DNA from: a bacterium | Lineage (GTDB): Bacteria; Planctomycetota; UBA1135; UBA2386 | DNA length: 64,000 nucleotides | Assembly: GCA_024743115.1 (NCBI GenBank) | Contig: JANSXC010000005.1 | Coordinates: forward strand, 124,001-188,000 | Reading direction: 5' to 3' | Shown: piece after piece, positions 1 through 7,539 of the stretch | How positions within the stretch are numbered: position 1 is the stretch's first letter | How the letters are laid out: each line of letters starts with the position of its first letter | The notes under the pieces: generated by a model | What the model saw: the letters and a program-made list of their open reading frames with translations, nothing else | Databases searched by the model: none | What the model was told of the DNA's origin: nothing | Position numbers and translations under genes: made by a program

Positions 1-1015
1 CGAGCATGAGCCCGTTGCTCAACGACACCGGCGCCCCCTGCCGGCTGGTGTCGAGCCAGACGGCCTGCGCCCCGATCTGCATTCCCACGGCCGAGGCCCC
101 GCCGAGCAGCGTGAACGACGTCGAATACGACCCGCCCGGATCAGATAGACCGCCGAGCGTGACGTCGGCCGGAGTCCACTGGAAGCACCCCGTAAGGGTG
201 GGGTCGAAAGCCGTAAGTGACTGCCCGAAGCCCATGTAGGTCGGACTGGCAGCGCGCGCGACCGGCTCGAGCCCGAACACGACCAGGTAGAACGCACCCG
301 GCGCCGCGCCCGTCGCCTGGAGCGCAGCCTGCCCTCCGGGCATCGGGCCCGTCGAAGGATCGGTCCAGCGCAGCTCGGAGGGCACACTACGCGTGGTGCA
401 GCTACCGTCACCGAGAGTCACCGCGTAGCCCTTCGGCACGCCGTCGTCGACCCAGACCGCATCGACCCACTGCTCCGGCTCGATCTGGAACGGCCCGTCG
501 GAAGTCACGAACTCCAGGAACAGCGTGCCCGGCTGCACCGGTAACGGGGCCGAGAACGGGATCACGAGGAAATCGTCCCCGACCTGGGTGCCCGGACCGG
601 GCGCGGCTGTGGCCGGCACGGAAATCACCGTGGGACCGAACACGCTGACCCGATTGGCCATCGGCGGGCGATTGAAGTCGCGATTGCGGGTCATCGCGTC
701 CGGCAGACCCCGGAACCCGGTCTCGAAACCCGCCATGACCGACAGCGTGCGGGAGAGCGCGGGATAGCCGGGCTCCTGGAGGAACGTCGGCCGCCGCAGT
801 CGGATTGCCGTGATGGTCTGCCCCTGACTCGTCGGCAGCAGCCCGGCATCGATGCGAACCTGCAGCGTCGCATCGCTCCAGCGCAGCGGCATTGCGAGGG
901 CGGCGTTGCCCGGCAGATCGGCGCAGACCGGCGGCACGACGGCGACGTTCTGGGCCGAGGCGGTGAGTGCGAGGGCTCCGACAACGAGTGGCAGCAGGAC
1001 GGACGAAGGTCTCAT
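1..1015 (-). CDS. Secreted protein of unknown function, C-terminus beyond window edge
   Basis: The reading frame is open from an ATG at 1015 to the window edge (at least 338 codons), so the 3' end is missing. Residues 1-20 form a signal peptide (MRPSSVLLPLVVGALALTAS, then AQ). The rest is rich in Gly, Pro, Ser and Thr with few Lys, as in extracellular beta-rich proteins, and has isolated Cys residues. AAGAGGA lies 7 bases before the ATG. The leader just before the start resembles that of the secreted protein gene at 45433-46611, and the two proteins share a general style (segments on averages, filenames or enzymes are not evident). No catalytic motif is seen and no family was recognised. A longer overlapping frame (408-1328) is rejected. 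Confidence 0.7.
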   Translation of the reverse strand, partial: MRPSSVLLPLVVGALALTASAQNVAVVPPVCADLPGNAALAMPLRWSDATLQVRIDAGLLPTSQGQTITAIRLRRPTFLQEPGYPALSRTLSVMAGFETGFRGLPDAMTRNRDFNRPPMANRVSVFGPTVISVPATAAPGPGTQVGDDFLVIPFSAPLPVQPGTLFLEFVTSDGPFQIEPEQWVDAVWVDDGVPKGYAVTLGDGSCTTRSVPSELRWTDPSTGPMPGGQAALQATGAAPGAFYLVVFGLEPVARAASPTYMGFGQSLTAFDPTLTGCFQWTPADVTLGGLSDPGGSYSTSFTLLGGASAVGMQIGAQAVWLDTSRQGAPVSLSNGLML

Positions 1016-1150
1016 GGGCGATTCCTCTTGGGTCGCGAGTCGGCGCCGGGGCCGCCGCGAAACGGGTTGGGGGAAGTGCCCGTGTCATCGGCAGAATCGC
1101 CGCCGCGCCGTAGCCCGTTCCGCCGGAAGGCGTCCAGGCCGGACCGCGGG

Positions 1151-1189
1151 AAAAAGGAAAGGGCCCGGCACGTGGCCGGGCCCCTTCCT
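1151..1189 (-). terminator. Hairpin with U-tract in the leader of the secreted protein gene
   Basis: Two 15-base arms (1155-1169 and 1175-1189) pair with one mismatch around a 5-base loop. Read on the minus strand, the stem is followed by five T residues (1151-1155), the layout of an intrinsic terminator. It lies 136 bases upstream of the minus-strand gene starting at 1015, between divergent genes, so it would act in that gene's leader or end a transcript arriving from the right. Nothing else was recognised in the 321-base gap 1016-1336. Confidence 0.5.
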
Positions 1190-1336
1190 GGGGGTCGTCC
1201 TGACTCGACTCAATCCCCCCTTCCCCTGACCCCCCTCCTATCGGGCCGCGCTCGTGCCCGACCTGAGCCGACTTTCGCGAACGACTGATGGCATCGGCTG
1301 GTTCGCTGTTGCGCGAGCCCGCGACCATGCGCGAGC

Positions 1337-2146
1337 ATGACCGGCCGAATGACCCGCCCCGCGACCATCGTCACAGGCAGCAGCCGCGGCATCGGCGCAG
1401 CGATCGCGACCGAGTTCGCGCGCCGCGGTCACCGGCTGACGCTCGTCGCACGCAGCGGCGAACAGCTCGACGCCACCGCCGCGGGCCTGCGGGCACTCGG
1501 CGCCGAAGCGATCACGGTCGCGGTCGATCTGCGCCAGGCCGCCGCCGTGGAGACGGTCATGGAGCGCGCGACGGCAGCGTTCGGCCCGCCCGACATCATC
1601 GTGAGCAACGCCGGCACCGCCCCCGCGGACAAAGTCGAACGGACCACGACGGCCGTACTACAGGCAACGTTCGATCTGCACGTCGCGGCCCCGCTCGCGT
1701 TCGCTCGCGCAGCGGTCGCGGGCTTCAAGGAACGCGGCCGCGGCTGCCTCATGCACCTCGCGTCGACGGCCGGACTGCGCGGCTACCCGTTCACGTCGGC
1801 CTACACCGCCGCGAAGCACGGCATGGTCGGCCTGACCCGGGCGCTGCATGCCGAACTCGCGCCCGCCGGCATCGACGTCTATGCGGTCTGCCCCGGATTC
1901 GTCGACACGGAGATCACGCGCAACGCCGCTGCGGCGGTCGCCGCGCGCGGCAAGCTGTCGGCGGACGAGGCGTTCGACCGAATGGCCGCGCAGAACGAGA
2001 TCGGCCGCATGCATCTGCCCGCCGAGGTGGCGACCGCGGTTGCGCAACTCGTCGAAGAACGGCCCCGCGGCTGCGTCTACGCGCTCGATCGCGACGAACC
2101 CGGGTTCGTCGACGAGCCACCGATCGCGGACGGACGCGCCACCTGA
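1337..2146 (+). CDS. Short-chain dehydrogenase/reductase
   Basis: A classical SDR of 269 residues, the usual family length, predicted to be a cytoplasmic NAD(P)-dependent oxidoreductase. The Rossmann cofactor motif TGSSRGIG is at residues 13-20, SNAG (the usual NNAG) at 90-93, and the catalytic triad is Ser143, Tyr156 and Lys160 in YTAAK. The substrate cannot be read from sequence. It heads a same-strand run with an enoyl-CoA hydratase (45 bases downstream) and an acyl-CoA dehydrogenase, so oxidation or reduction of a hydroxyacyl-CoA intermediate is a reasonable inference. A second in-frame ATG at 1349 is an alternative start. Confidence 0.9.
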   Translation: MTGRMTRPATIVTGSSRGIGAAIATEFARRGHRLTLVARSGEQLDATAAGLRALGAEAITVAVDLRQAAAVETVMERATAAFGPPDIIVSNAGTAPADKVERTTTAVLQATFDLHVAAPLAFARAAVAGFKERGRGCLMHLASTAGLRGYPFTSAYTAAKHGMVGLTRALHAELAPAGIDVYAVCPGFVDTEITRNAAAAVAARGKLSADEAFDRMAAQNEIGRMHLPAEVATAVAQLVEERPRGCVYALDRDEPGFVDEPPIADGRAT

Positions 2147-2191
2147 TCGCCACCCGCCCCAGACTCACGACGACCCGAACTCACGACGATC

Positions 2192-2989
2192 ATGAGTGAC
2201 TACGACTTTCGGTTCGAGTGTGGCAGCGACGGCATCGCCGTCCTCACGCTCGATCGCCCCGACACGCTCAACTCGCTGACGTTCGCGGTCTATGGCCAGC
2301 TCGAGCGCCTGTTTCGTGATCTCGACGACGACGAGAGCGTCAAGGTCGTCGTGCTCACGGGGCACGGCCGCGGCTTCTGCAGCGGTGGCAGTGTCGACGA
2401 GATCATCGGCCCACTGCTCGAGAGCGACCTCGACGCCACGCTCGCGTTTACCCGGATGACCGGCGCCGTGGTGCGCAACATGCTGCGCTGCAGCAAGCCG
2501 ATCGTCGCCGCGGTCAACGGCATTGCGGCCGGCGCCGGCGCCGTGCTCGCGCTCGCCAGCGATCTGCGCATCGTCGCGGAGGACGCGAAGTTCGCCTTCC
2601 TGTTCTCCAAGGTAGGACTCACGGGCGCAGACATGGGGGCCGCGTGGTTGCTCCCCAAGATCATCGGCACGGGTCGCGCGATGGAGACCCTCATGCTCGG
2701 CGACAAGATCACAGCCGCGGAAGCACACCGCATCGGCCTCGCCAATCGGGTAGTCGACGGGGATCAGGTGCTGACCGAAGCCATGGAAGTGGCACGCCGC
2801 CTCGCCCATGGCCCCGGCCTCGCCCACGCGATGACCAAGAAGATGGTCTGGAACGAATGGCCGATGGATCTCGACGCCGCGATCGAACAGGAAGCCCAGG
2901 CCCAGGCCCTGCTGCTGCGCGCGCACGATCACCGCGAGTTCTACAACGCCTGGATGGAGAAGCGCGACCCGCGCTTCCTCGGCCGCTGA
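2192..2989 (+). CDS. Enoyl-CoA hydratase/isomerase family protein
   Basis: A 265-residue crotonase-fold enzyme that would add water to, or isomerise, an enoyl-CoA. The first oxyanion-hole segment is GRGFCSGGSVDEI and the second is NGIAAGAGAVLALASDLR. The segment VGLTGADMGAAWLLPKIIG is in place of the usual glutamate-bearing stretch. This GADMGAAWLLP signature is seen in crotonase members from aerobic aromatic acyl-CoA pathways (known family behaviour), which suits the nearby acyl-CoA dehydrogenase and the PaaK-like ligase at 5938, but the pathway assignment is inference. It is co-directional with the SDR (45-base gap) and the acyl-CoA dehydrogenase (28-base gap), probably one operon. Confidence 0.9.
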   Translation: MSDYDFRFECGSDGIAVLTLDRPDTLNSLTFAVYGQLERLFRDLDDDESVKVVVLTGHGRGFCSGGSVDEIIGPLLESDLDATLAFTRMTGAVVRNMLRCSKPIVAAVNGIAAGAGAVLALASDLRIVAEDAKFAFLFSKVGLTGADMGAAWLLPKIIGTGRAMETLMLGDKITAAEAHRIGLANRVVDGDQVLTEAMEVARRLAHGPGLAHAMTKKMVWNEWPMDLDAAIEQEAQAQALLLRAHDHREFYNAWMEKRDPRFLGR

Positions 2990-3017
2990 CCCCGGCTCAG
3001 CCCAGCCCAGCACGATC

Positions 3018-4208
3018 ATGACGAACGCCGAACTCTGGCTGCCCGACGACGATCTCGACTCCGAACATCGCGAGTTCGCGCAGCGGATCCGCGAGTTCGC
3101 TACGAGCAAGCTCGCGCCGTACGCGCGCGAGATCGATGAACGGCAGGAGTTCCGCCGCGAGATGGTGCACGACCTCGCTGCCGCGAACGTGCTTGGCGGG
3201 CCCCTCGACGCCGATCACGGCGGCGCTGGGTGGACGCCGTTGCAGCTCGCGATCGCGCACGAGGAGATCGGTGCCGCGTGCGGCAACGCGCGCGGCTTCC
3301 TCGCCGTGCAAACCGGCCTCGTCGCGCAGTGCATCGCGCGCTTCGGCAACGATGCCCAGCGTCGGCGCTGGCTCGGGCCGCTCATCGACGGCAGCGCGAT
3401 CGGCTGCTTCGCGCTGACCGAGCCCGAGGCCGGCAGCGACGTGGCGAGCATGAAGACGACGGCGCAAGCGACGGCCGAGGATCGGTTCTCGATCACAGGT
3501 CACAAGTGGTGGATCACCAACGGTGGCATCGCCGACGTGATGATCGTGTTTGCGTCGACCGATCCCGAAGCGCGCCACAAGGGCATCAGCGCGTTCCTCG
3601 TCACGCCGAATCGCCCCGGCCTGGAGCGCGCAGAGATGCCGGGCGTCGATCTCGGCCATCGCGGCAGCGATCACGCGGAACTGAAGTTCGACGGCTTCGA
3701 GGTCACGGCCGACGAAATGCTTGGCGAACGCGGTAACGGCTTCCGCGTCGCGATGGGTGGCCTGGCGGCTGGGCGCCTATCGGTCGCCGCGGGCGCGGTC
3801 GGCCTGCATCGCGCTGCACTCGCCGCGGCAGTGGAGTTCACGACGACCCGCGAGCAGTTCGGTCAGCCGCTGAGTTCGTTCCAGATGGTGCAGGAGCGGC
3901 TCGCGGATCACTTCACGTCTCTGCACTGCAGTCGCGCCCTGGTGCATCGCTGCGCCCACCGCCGCGCCGCAGGCACCGAGAATCACGCCGACGTCGCGCT
4001 CGCCAAGCTGCAGGCGACCGAAGCCGGCGCGCGCGCCTGCGAGGATGCGGTGATGCTGCACGGCGCCCGCGGCTACTCGTCGGCATGGCCGGTCGAACGC
4101 CTGTGGCGCGACATTCAGGCGCTGCGCATCTACGAGGGCACGTCGATGATCCAAAAGACCATCCTGGCGCGGATGATCACTTCCCCTGCTGGCCAGAAGG
4201 GTTCGTGA
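3018..4208 (+). CDS. Acyl-CoA dehydrogenase
   Basis: A 396-residue FAD-dependent acyl-CoA dehydrogenase of normal length, forming the alpha,beta double bond in an acyl-CoA and passing electrons to ETF. Signature blocks are CFALTEPEAGSDVASM in the middle domain, WITNGG near the flavin site, and the C-terminal YEGTSMIQK, where the Glu corresponds to the usual catalytic base. It ends the SDR/hydratase/dehydrogenase run. Its 3' end overlaps the convergent motB gene by 32 bases, so no separate terminator fits between them. The specific acyl chain cannot be assigned. Confidence 0.93.
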   Translation: MTNAELWLPDDDLDSEHREFAQRIREFATSKLAPYAREIDERQEFRREMVHDLAAANVLGGPLDADHGGAGWTPLQLAIAHEEIGAACGNARGFLAVQTGLVAQCIARFGNDAQRRRWLGPLIDGSAIGCFALTEPEAGSDVASMKTTAQATAEDRFSITGHKWWITNGGIADVMIVFASTDPEARHKGISAFLVTPNRPGLERAEMPGVDLGHRGSDHAELKFDGFEVTADEMLGERGNGFRVAMGGLAAGRLSVAAGAVGLHRAALAAAVEFTTTREQFGQPLSSFQMVQERLADHFTSLHCSRALVHRCAHRRAAGTENHADVALAKLQATEAGARACEDAVMLHGARGYSSAWPVERLWRDIQALRIYEGTSMIQKTILARMITSPAGQKGS

Positions 4209-4917
4209 ACGCGATCGACACCTTCGCGTCACTCTCCCACCGCGTCGCGTCGCGACCCGCCATCTCGGCCTGACGCTGCCATTGCGACGCAACCATCTCG
4301 CCGGTCACCTCGGGCTTACTGAGCACGAAGCGCTCGAGCGTCTGCAGTCGCAGGATGCTGAGATCGACCGAGGTGCGCGCCACGCCGCGTGAGCTGCGAC
4401 CGATCAGCAGATCCGGCATCTCGACGATGATCTGGATTCGTGAGGCGAAGGTCAGAGATGCGGTGAGCACACGATCGAGCCAGCCCGCCACTTCGCGCTT
4501 GAGCGGATAGGGCTGCAGCGGCTCGAAGAAGTCCGACATCGGCGCGGTGAACGAAATCGTGTCGTCAGTCTGCACGATCCGCAGCGACTTGCCCGTGACC
4601 TCTTCGTACTTCTCGAGCTCGTCCTTGAGGAACTCGCGCATCTCGCCGTCCTGCGCGGTAATCAACGGCGCAGCCTCGATGACGTCCCCACCACCGGCCT
4701 GCTTGTCGAACATGCCCGTGTCCTTGGTCTTGCCCTCGCCCTCGATGTGGAACGCGAACTGCACGGACTTCTTGAGGTCGCGAAGCTTCTCGAGCTCGAC
4801 GGAGCCGAGCGCGTAGAGCACGACGAACAGCGCGAACAGCAGCGTCATCATGTCCGCGAAGGACACGAGCCAGCGTTCGTGGTTGACGTGCTCCTCGTGC
4901 TTGTGCTTCTTACCCAT
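4177..4917 (-). CDS. motB: Flagellar motor stator protein MotB, divergent peptidoglycan-binding domain
   Basis: A 246-residue stator subunit. A basic, His-rich N-terminus leads to one transmembrane helix with the proton-carrying aspartate (SFADMMTLLFALFVVLYAL, Asp22). A linker or plug follows, then an OmpA-like C-terminal region. In that region the GHTD-type peptidoglycan loop reads EMPD, keeping only the Asp; the downstream LS..R segment is retained as DLSILR. Anchoring to the cell wall may therefore be altered. It lies 12 bases downstream of motA, same strand, in a classic motAB pair, and overlaps the convergent acyl-CoA dehydrogenase gene at the 3' end. A non-flagellar ExbD/TolR-type role is unlikely given the partner. 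Confidence 0.88.
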   Translation of the reverse strand: MGKKHKHEEHVNHERWLVSFADMMTLLFALFVVLYALGSVELEKLRDLKKSVQFAFHIEGEGKTKDTGMFDKQAGGGDVIEAAPLITAQDGEMREFLKDELEKYEEVTGKSLRIVQTDDTISFTAPMSDFFEPLQPYPLKREVAGWLDRVLTASLTFASRIQIIVEMPDLLIGRSSRGVARTSVDLSILRLQTLERFVLSKPEVTGEMVASQWQRQAEMAGRDATRWESDAKVSIAFTNPSGQQGK

Positions 4918-4929
4918 GGCCCGCCTCGG

Positions 4930-5703
4930 CTACTTCTTTTCGTCGCCGCCGCCGCCATGGCCGCCGAGGTAGACCTTGAGTCGGCTACGCAGTGCACCCG
5001 GCGCCACGCCGGACTGAATGCCGACGACGCCCTCGAGCACCATGCTCTTCAGCAGTTGATCATGCTCGATGTACCGCTTGAGCTTGAACGACATCGGCAG
5101 GCAGACGACGTTCGAGTAGCCGACGCCGTAGACCGTCGCGACGAACGCGACCGCGATACCCGGACCGATCAATGCCGGCTGGTCGAGCACCGACATGACG
5201 TGCATGAGACCGAGCACCGCACCGAGAACGCCGACCGTCGGCGCGAGCGCACCCCAGGTCTCCCAGAACTTCATGCCGGCCTTCTGGCCCTCCTCGGTGA
5301 GGTGCATGTCGATCTCGACGGTCTCGCGAATCGCTTCCGCGGAGCTGCCATCGATCGCGAGCGTCAGACACTTCACGAGGAACGGGTCACCGTCGCCGCC
5401 GTTGGCGTAGGTCTCGAGCGCGAGGAGACCTTCGCGACGCGCGAGGTTGGCGAGCTCGATGATCTTCTCCATGAGCCCGTGGAAATCCTGCTTCTCGGGC
5501 AGGAACACGCGCTTCAACGACTTGATCGCGTGCCCCATGTCCGACGGCACCGTCGCGACCATGGTCGCACCGAGCGACCCCACGATCACGATCAGGAACG
5601 CCGTGACCTGCAGCAGCGCCTCGGGGTGACCGCCTTCGAGGATCATCCCGCCGATGACGCCAATGAAGGCCAGAACCAGCCCGATCGGGGTAAAGATGTC
5701 CAT
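4930..5703 (-). CDS. motA: Flagellar motor stator protein MotA
   Basis: A 257-residue inner-membrane stator subunit that, with MotB, couples ion flow to flagellar rotation. The start at 5703 gives the expected N-terminus MDIFTPIGLVLAFIGVIGG as the first membrane helix. Two helices flank the cytoplasmic loop in the first 60 residues and two lie in the C-terminal half. The conserved prolines appear in ALAPTVGVLGA and LIGPGIAVAF. The C-terminus is Gly-rich and charged. The frame extends upstream to 6234 but that extension has no family similarity. A sigma-28-like promoter lies about 50 bases upstream (5752-5778), so motAB is probably transcribed as a late flagellar operon. Confidence 0.93.
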   Translation of the reverse strand: MDIFTPIGLVLAFIGVIGGMILEGGHPEALLQVTAFLIVIVGSLGATMVATVPSDMGHAIKSLKRVFLPEKQDFHGLMEKIIELANLARREGLLALETYANGGDGDPFLVKCLTLAIDGSSAEAIRETVEIDMHLTEEGQKAGMKFWETWGALAPTVGVLGAVLGLMHVMSVLDQPALIGPGIAVAFVATVYGVGYSNVVCLPMSFKLKRYIEHDQLLKSMVLEGVVGIQSGVAPGALRSRLKVYLGGHGGGGDEKK

Positions 5704-5751
5704 TGCCTGAATTGCGCGAGCCGCGGCGCCACACCGAAGGCACCAATCGGA

Positions 5752-5778
5752 TACTCGGCGATTCCGCGGCCCGCTTGA
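5752..5778 (-). promoter_or_regulatory. Sigma-28-like promoter for motAB
   Basis: On the minus strand TCAAGCGG (5778-5771) is followed after exactly 11 bases by GCCGAGTA (5759-5752). The enterobacterial sigma-28 consensus is TAAAGTTT-N11-GCCGATAA. The predicted start lies about 40 bases before the motA ATG. The same -35 octamer recurs before the gene at 46793 and nearly so before fliD. The rest of the 234-base divergent gap to the ligase gene shows no other clear signal. Confidence 0.5.
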
Positions 5779-5937
5779 GCACTCCGCCGCAAGATGCGAC
5801 ACCCCTGTCGAACGCTGCGACAGCCGCGTTGCCCTGCTGCTTTCGTGGACAGCGACCGGGGCCGGCGGTCTACTCTGCGCGGCCCCACCGGCAACCCCGG
5901 GCCCCTCGCCGAAGCCGCCGAACCCAACGGAGTCACC

Positions 5938-7281
5938 GTGACGAGCACCACGACCGCGTTCTGGAACCCCAAGACCGAAACGCTCCCGAAGGACCAGTTG
6001 CGCGCACTCCAGCTGCACCGACTGCAACGTCTCGTCGCGCACGCCTACGAAAACTCGCCGTTCCATCGCCGGCTCTACGACGCTGCCAAAGTCGGCCCCG
6101 ACTCGATCAAGACGCTCGACGACATCCGCCGCCTGCCGTTCATGACGCGCGAGGACTGGATGGCCTGCCAGGCGGAGAAGCCGATCTTCGGTGACCTCAT
6201 CACGCGGCCGCAGTCCGACGCGATCCGCTACCACCTCACGTCCGGCACCTCCGGTCGCCAGCCGCTACGCGTGCTCGACTCGCGCAAGGACTGGTCGTGG
6301 ATCACGGACATGTGGTGCTACGGCTTCTGGGGCTTCGGCGTACGGCCGTCCGACACGGTATTCTTCGCGTTCTCGTACGGCTCATTCATCGGGTTCTGGG
6401 GTGCGCACTACTGCTGCGAGAAGCTCGGCTGCCTGACGCTCGCGTCCGGCAACATGACGACCGAGCAACGCGTCAAACAGATCGTCGAGATGGGCGTGAC
6501 CGTCGTCTGCGCGACGCCGACCTATGCACTACGCATGGGTCAGGCCGCCGAGAAGATGGGCATCGATCTCAAGAAGGAAGGCAAGGTCCGCCGCGTGATC
6601 GTCAGCGGCGAGCCAGCTGGCTCGATCCCTGCGGTCAAATCGATGATCGAGGACATGTGGGGCGGCAAGTGCGGCGACACGGCTGGCATGACGGAGATCG
6701 GCACGATCATGATCTTCGAGTGCGACCACCAGCCGGGCGGCCCGCACATCATCGAGGACCACTTCATCGAAGAGGTCCTCGATCCCGAGACCGACGAACC
6801 ACAGGCCTACGGCGACAGCGGCGAACGGGTCGTGACGTCGTTCGGCCGCGGCTTCATCCCGCTGATCCGCTACCGCACGAAGGACCTCGTTCGCAAGGTG
6901 CCGCACGACACCTGCGACTGCGGACGCACGGGCGACATCTTCGAGGGCGGCATCCTCGGGCGCGTCGACGACATGAAGCTGATCCGCGGCACGAACGTCT
7001 ACCCGCGTGCCGTCGAGGCGGTCGTGCGCGAACACAGCGAGGTCGAGGAGTTCCAGATCATCGTCTCCCGCAAGGACAACGTGCAGGACGAGATCTCGGT
7101 CAAGGTCGAACTCAAGCCAGATCAGCAGGACGTCTGGCCGCGGCTGTCGGCCCAGCTCGGCAAGGACCTCGCGGACGCGCACGAGGGCCTGCGCTTCAAC
7201 GTCGAACTCGCCAACCAGGGCGAGCTGCCGCGCTTCGAACTCAAGGCCAAGCGCCTGCAGGACCTGCGCCCCCAACACTGA
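5938..7281 (+). CDS. PaaK-like phenylacetate/aryl-CoA ligase family protein
   Basis: A 447-residue AMP-forming acyl-CoA ligase of the phenylacetate-CoA ligase family. Motifs in order are YHLTSGTSGRQP (phosphate/adenylate loop), AGMTEIG, YRTKDLVRK, a CDCGRTGD segment typical of PaaK-like proteins, and GRVDDMKLIRGTNVYPRAVE in the C-terminal lid. It would activate an aromatic or related acid to its CoA thioester. The GTG start at 5938 is preferred over the upstream ATG at 5794 because GGAG lies 5 bases before it and the family N-terminus (FWNPKTETLP) starts there. A 68-residue gene follows after 20 bases. The true substrate cannot be fixed from sequence. Confidence 0.88.
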   Translation: MTSTTTAFWNPKTETLPKDQLRALQLHRLQRLVAHAYENSPFHRRLYDAAKVGPDSIKTLDDIRRLPFMTREDWMACQAEKPIFGDLITRPQSDAIRYHLTSGTSGRQPLRVLDSRKDWSWITDMWCYGFWGFGVRPSDTVFFAFSYGSFIGFWGAHYCCEKLGCLTLASGNMTTEQRVKQIVEMGVTVVCATPTYALRMGQAAEKMGIDLKKEGKVRRVIVSGEPAGSIPAVKSMIEDMWGGKCGDTAGMTEIGTIMIFECDHQPGGPHIIEDHFIEEVLDPETDEPQAYGDSGERVVTSFGRGFIPLIRYRTKDLVRKVPHDTCDCGRTGDIFEGGILGRVDDMKLIRGTNVYPRAVEAVVREHSEVEEFQIIVSRKDNVQDEISVKVELKPDQQDVWPRLSAQLGKDLADAHEGLRFNVELANQGELPRFELKAKRLQDLRPQH

Positions 7282-7301
7282 ACGCCCGCCGGAGCCTCAC
7301 G

Positions 7302-7508
7302 ATGACGAACGATACGAAAGATCTGCTGGGCAACGACCTGTCGGCCGACGAGCGCGAGCTGCTCGAGCTCTACCAGCGCACGCTGACGCTCTCGCGCCGA
7401 GACGACCTCCCACCGGTCGCCACCGCGAACGTCAAGCAGGCGATGGTCCTGCTCTGGAACGCCTGCAACGATCTCGCGATCGACTGCGGCGTGCCCGATT
7501 GCGACTGA
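7302..7508 (+). CDS. Small acidic protein, unknown function
   Basis: A 68-residue acidic protein with GGAG 7 bases before its ATG, 20 bases after the PaaK-like ligase on the same strand, so probably co-transcribed. It is predicted to be mostly alpha-helical (ADERELLELYQRTLTLS and VKQAMVLLWNACNDLAI), with two Cys near the C-terminus. It has no signal peptide or membrane segment. No family was recognised. Gene spacing, ribosome binding site and helical pattern argue that it is a real gene. Confidence 0.6.
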   Translation: MTNDTKDLLGNDLSADERELLELYQRTLTLSRRDDLPPVATANVKQAMVLLWNACNDLAIDCGVPDCD

Positions 7509-7539
7509 GTGCCGGCCCGCCGGTGGCTATCCTGCGGCG

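Noticed and set aside
408-1328. 306-codon minus-strand ORF over the first gene
   Set aside because: It is out of frame with the signal-peptide-bearing frame starting at 1015 and its product is Arg/Pro/Ala frame noise.
4747-5778. 343-codon plus-strand ORF across motA and motB
   Set aside because: It is antisense to two clear stator genes and is His/Asp/Arg-rich noise.
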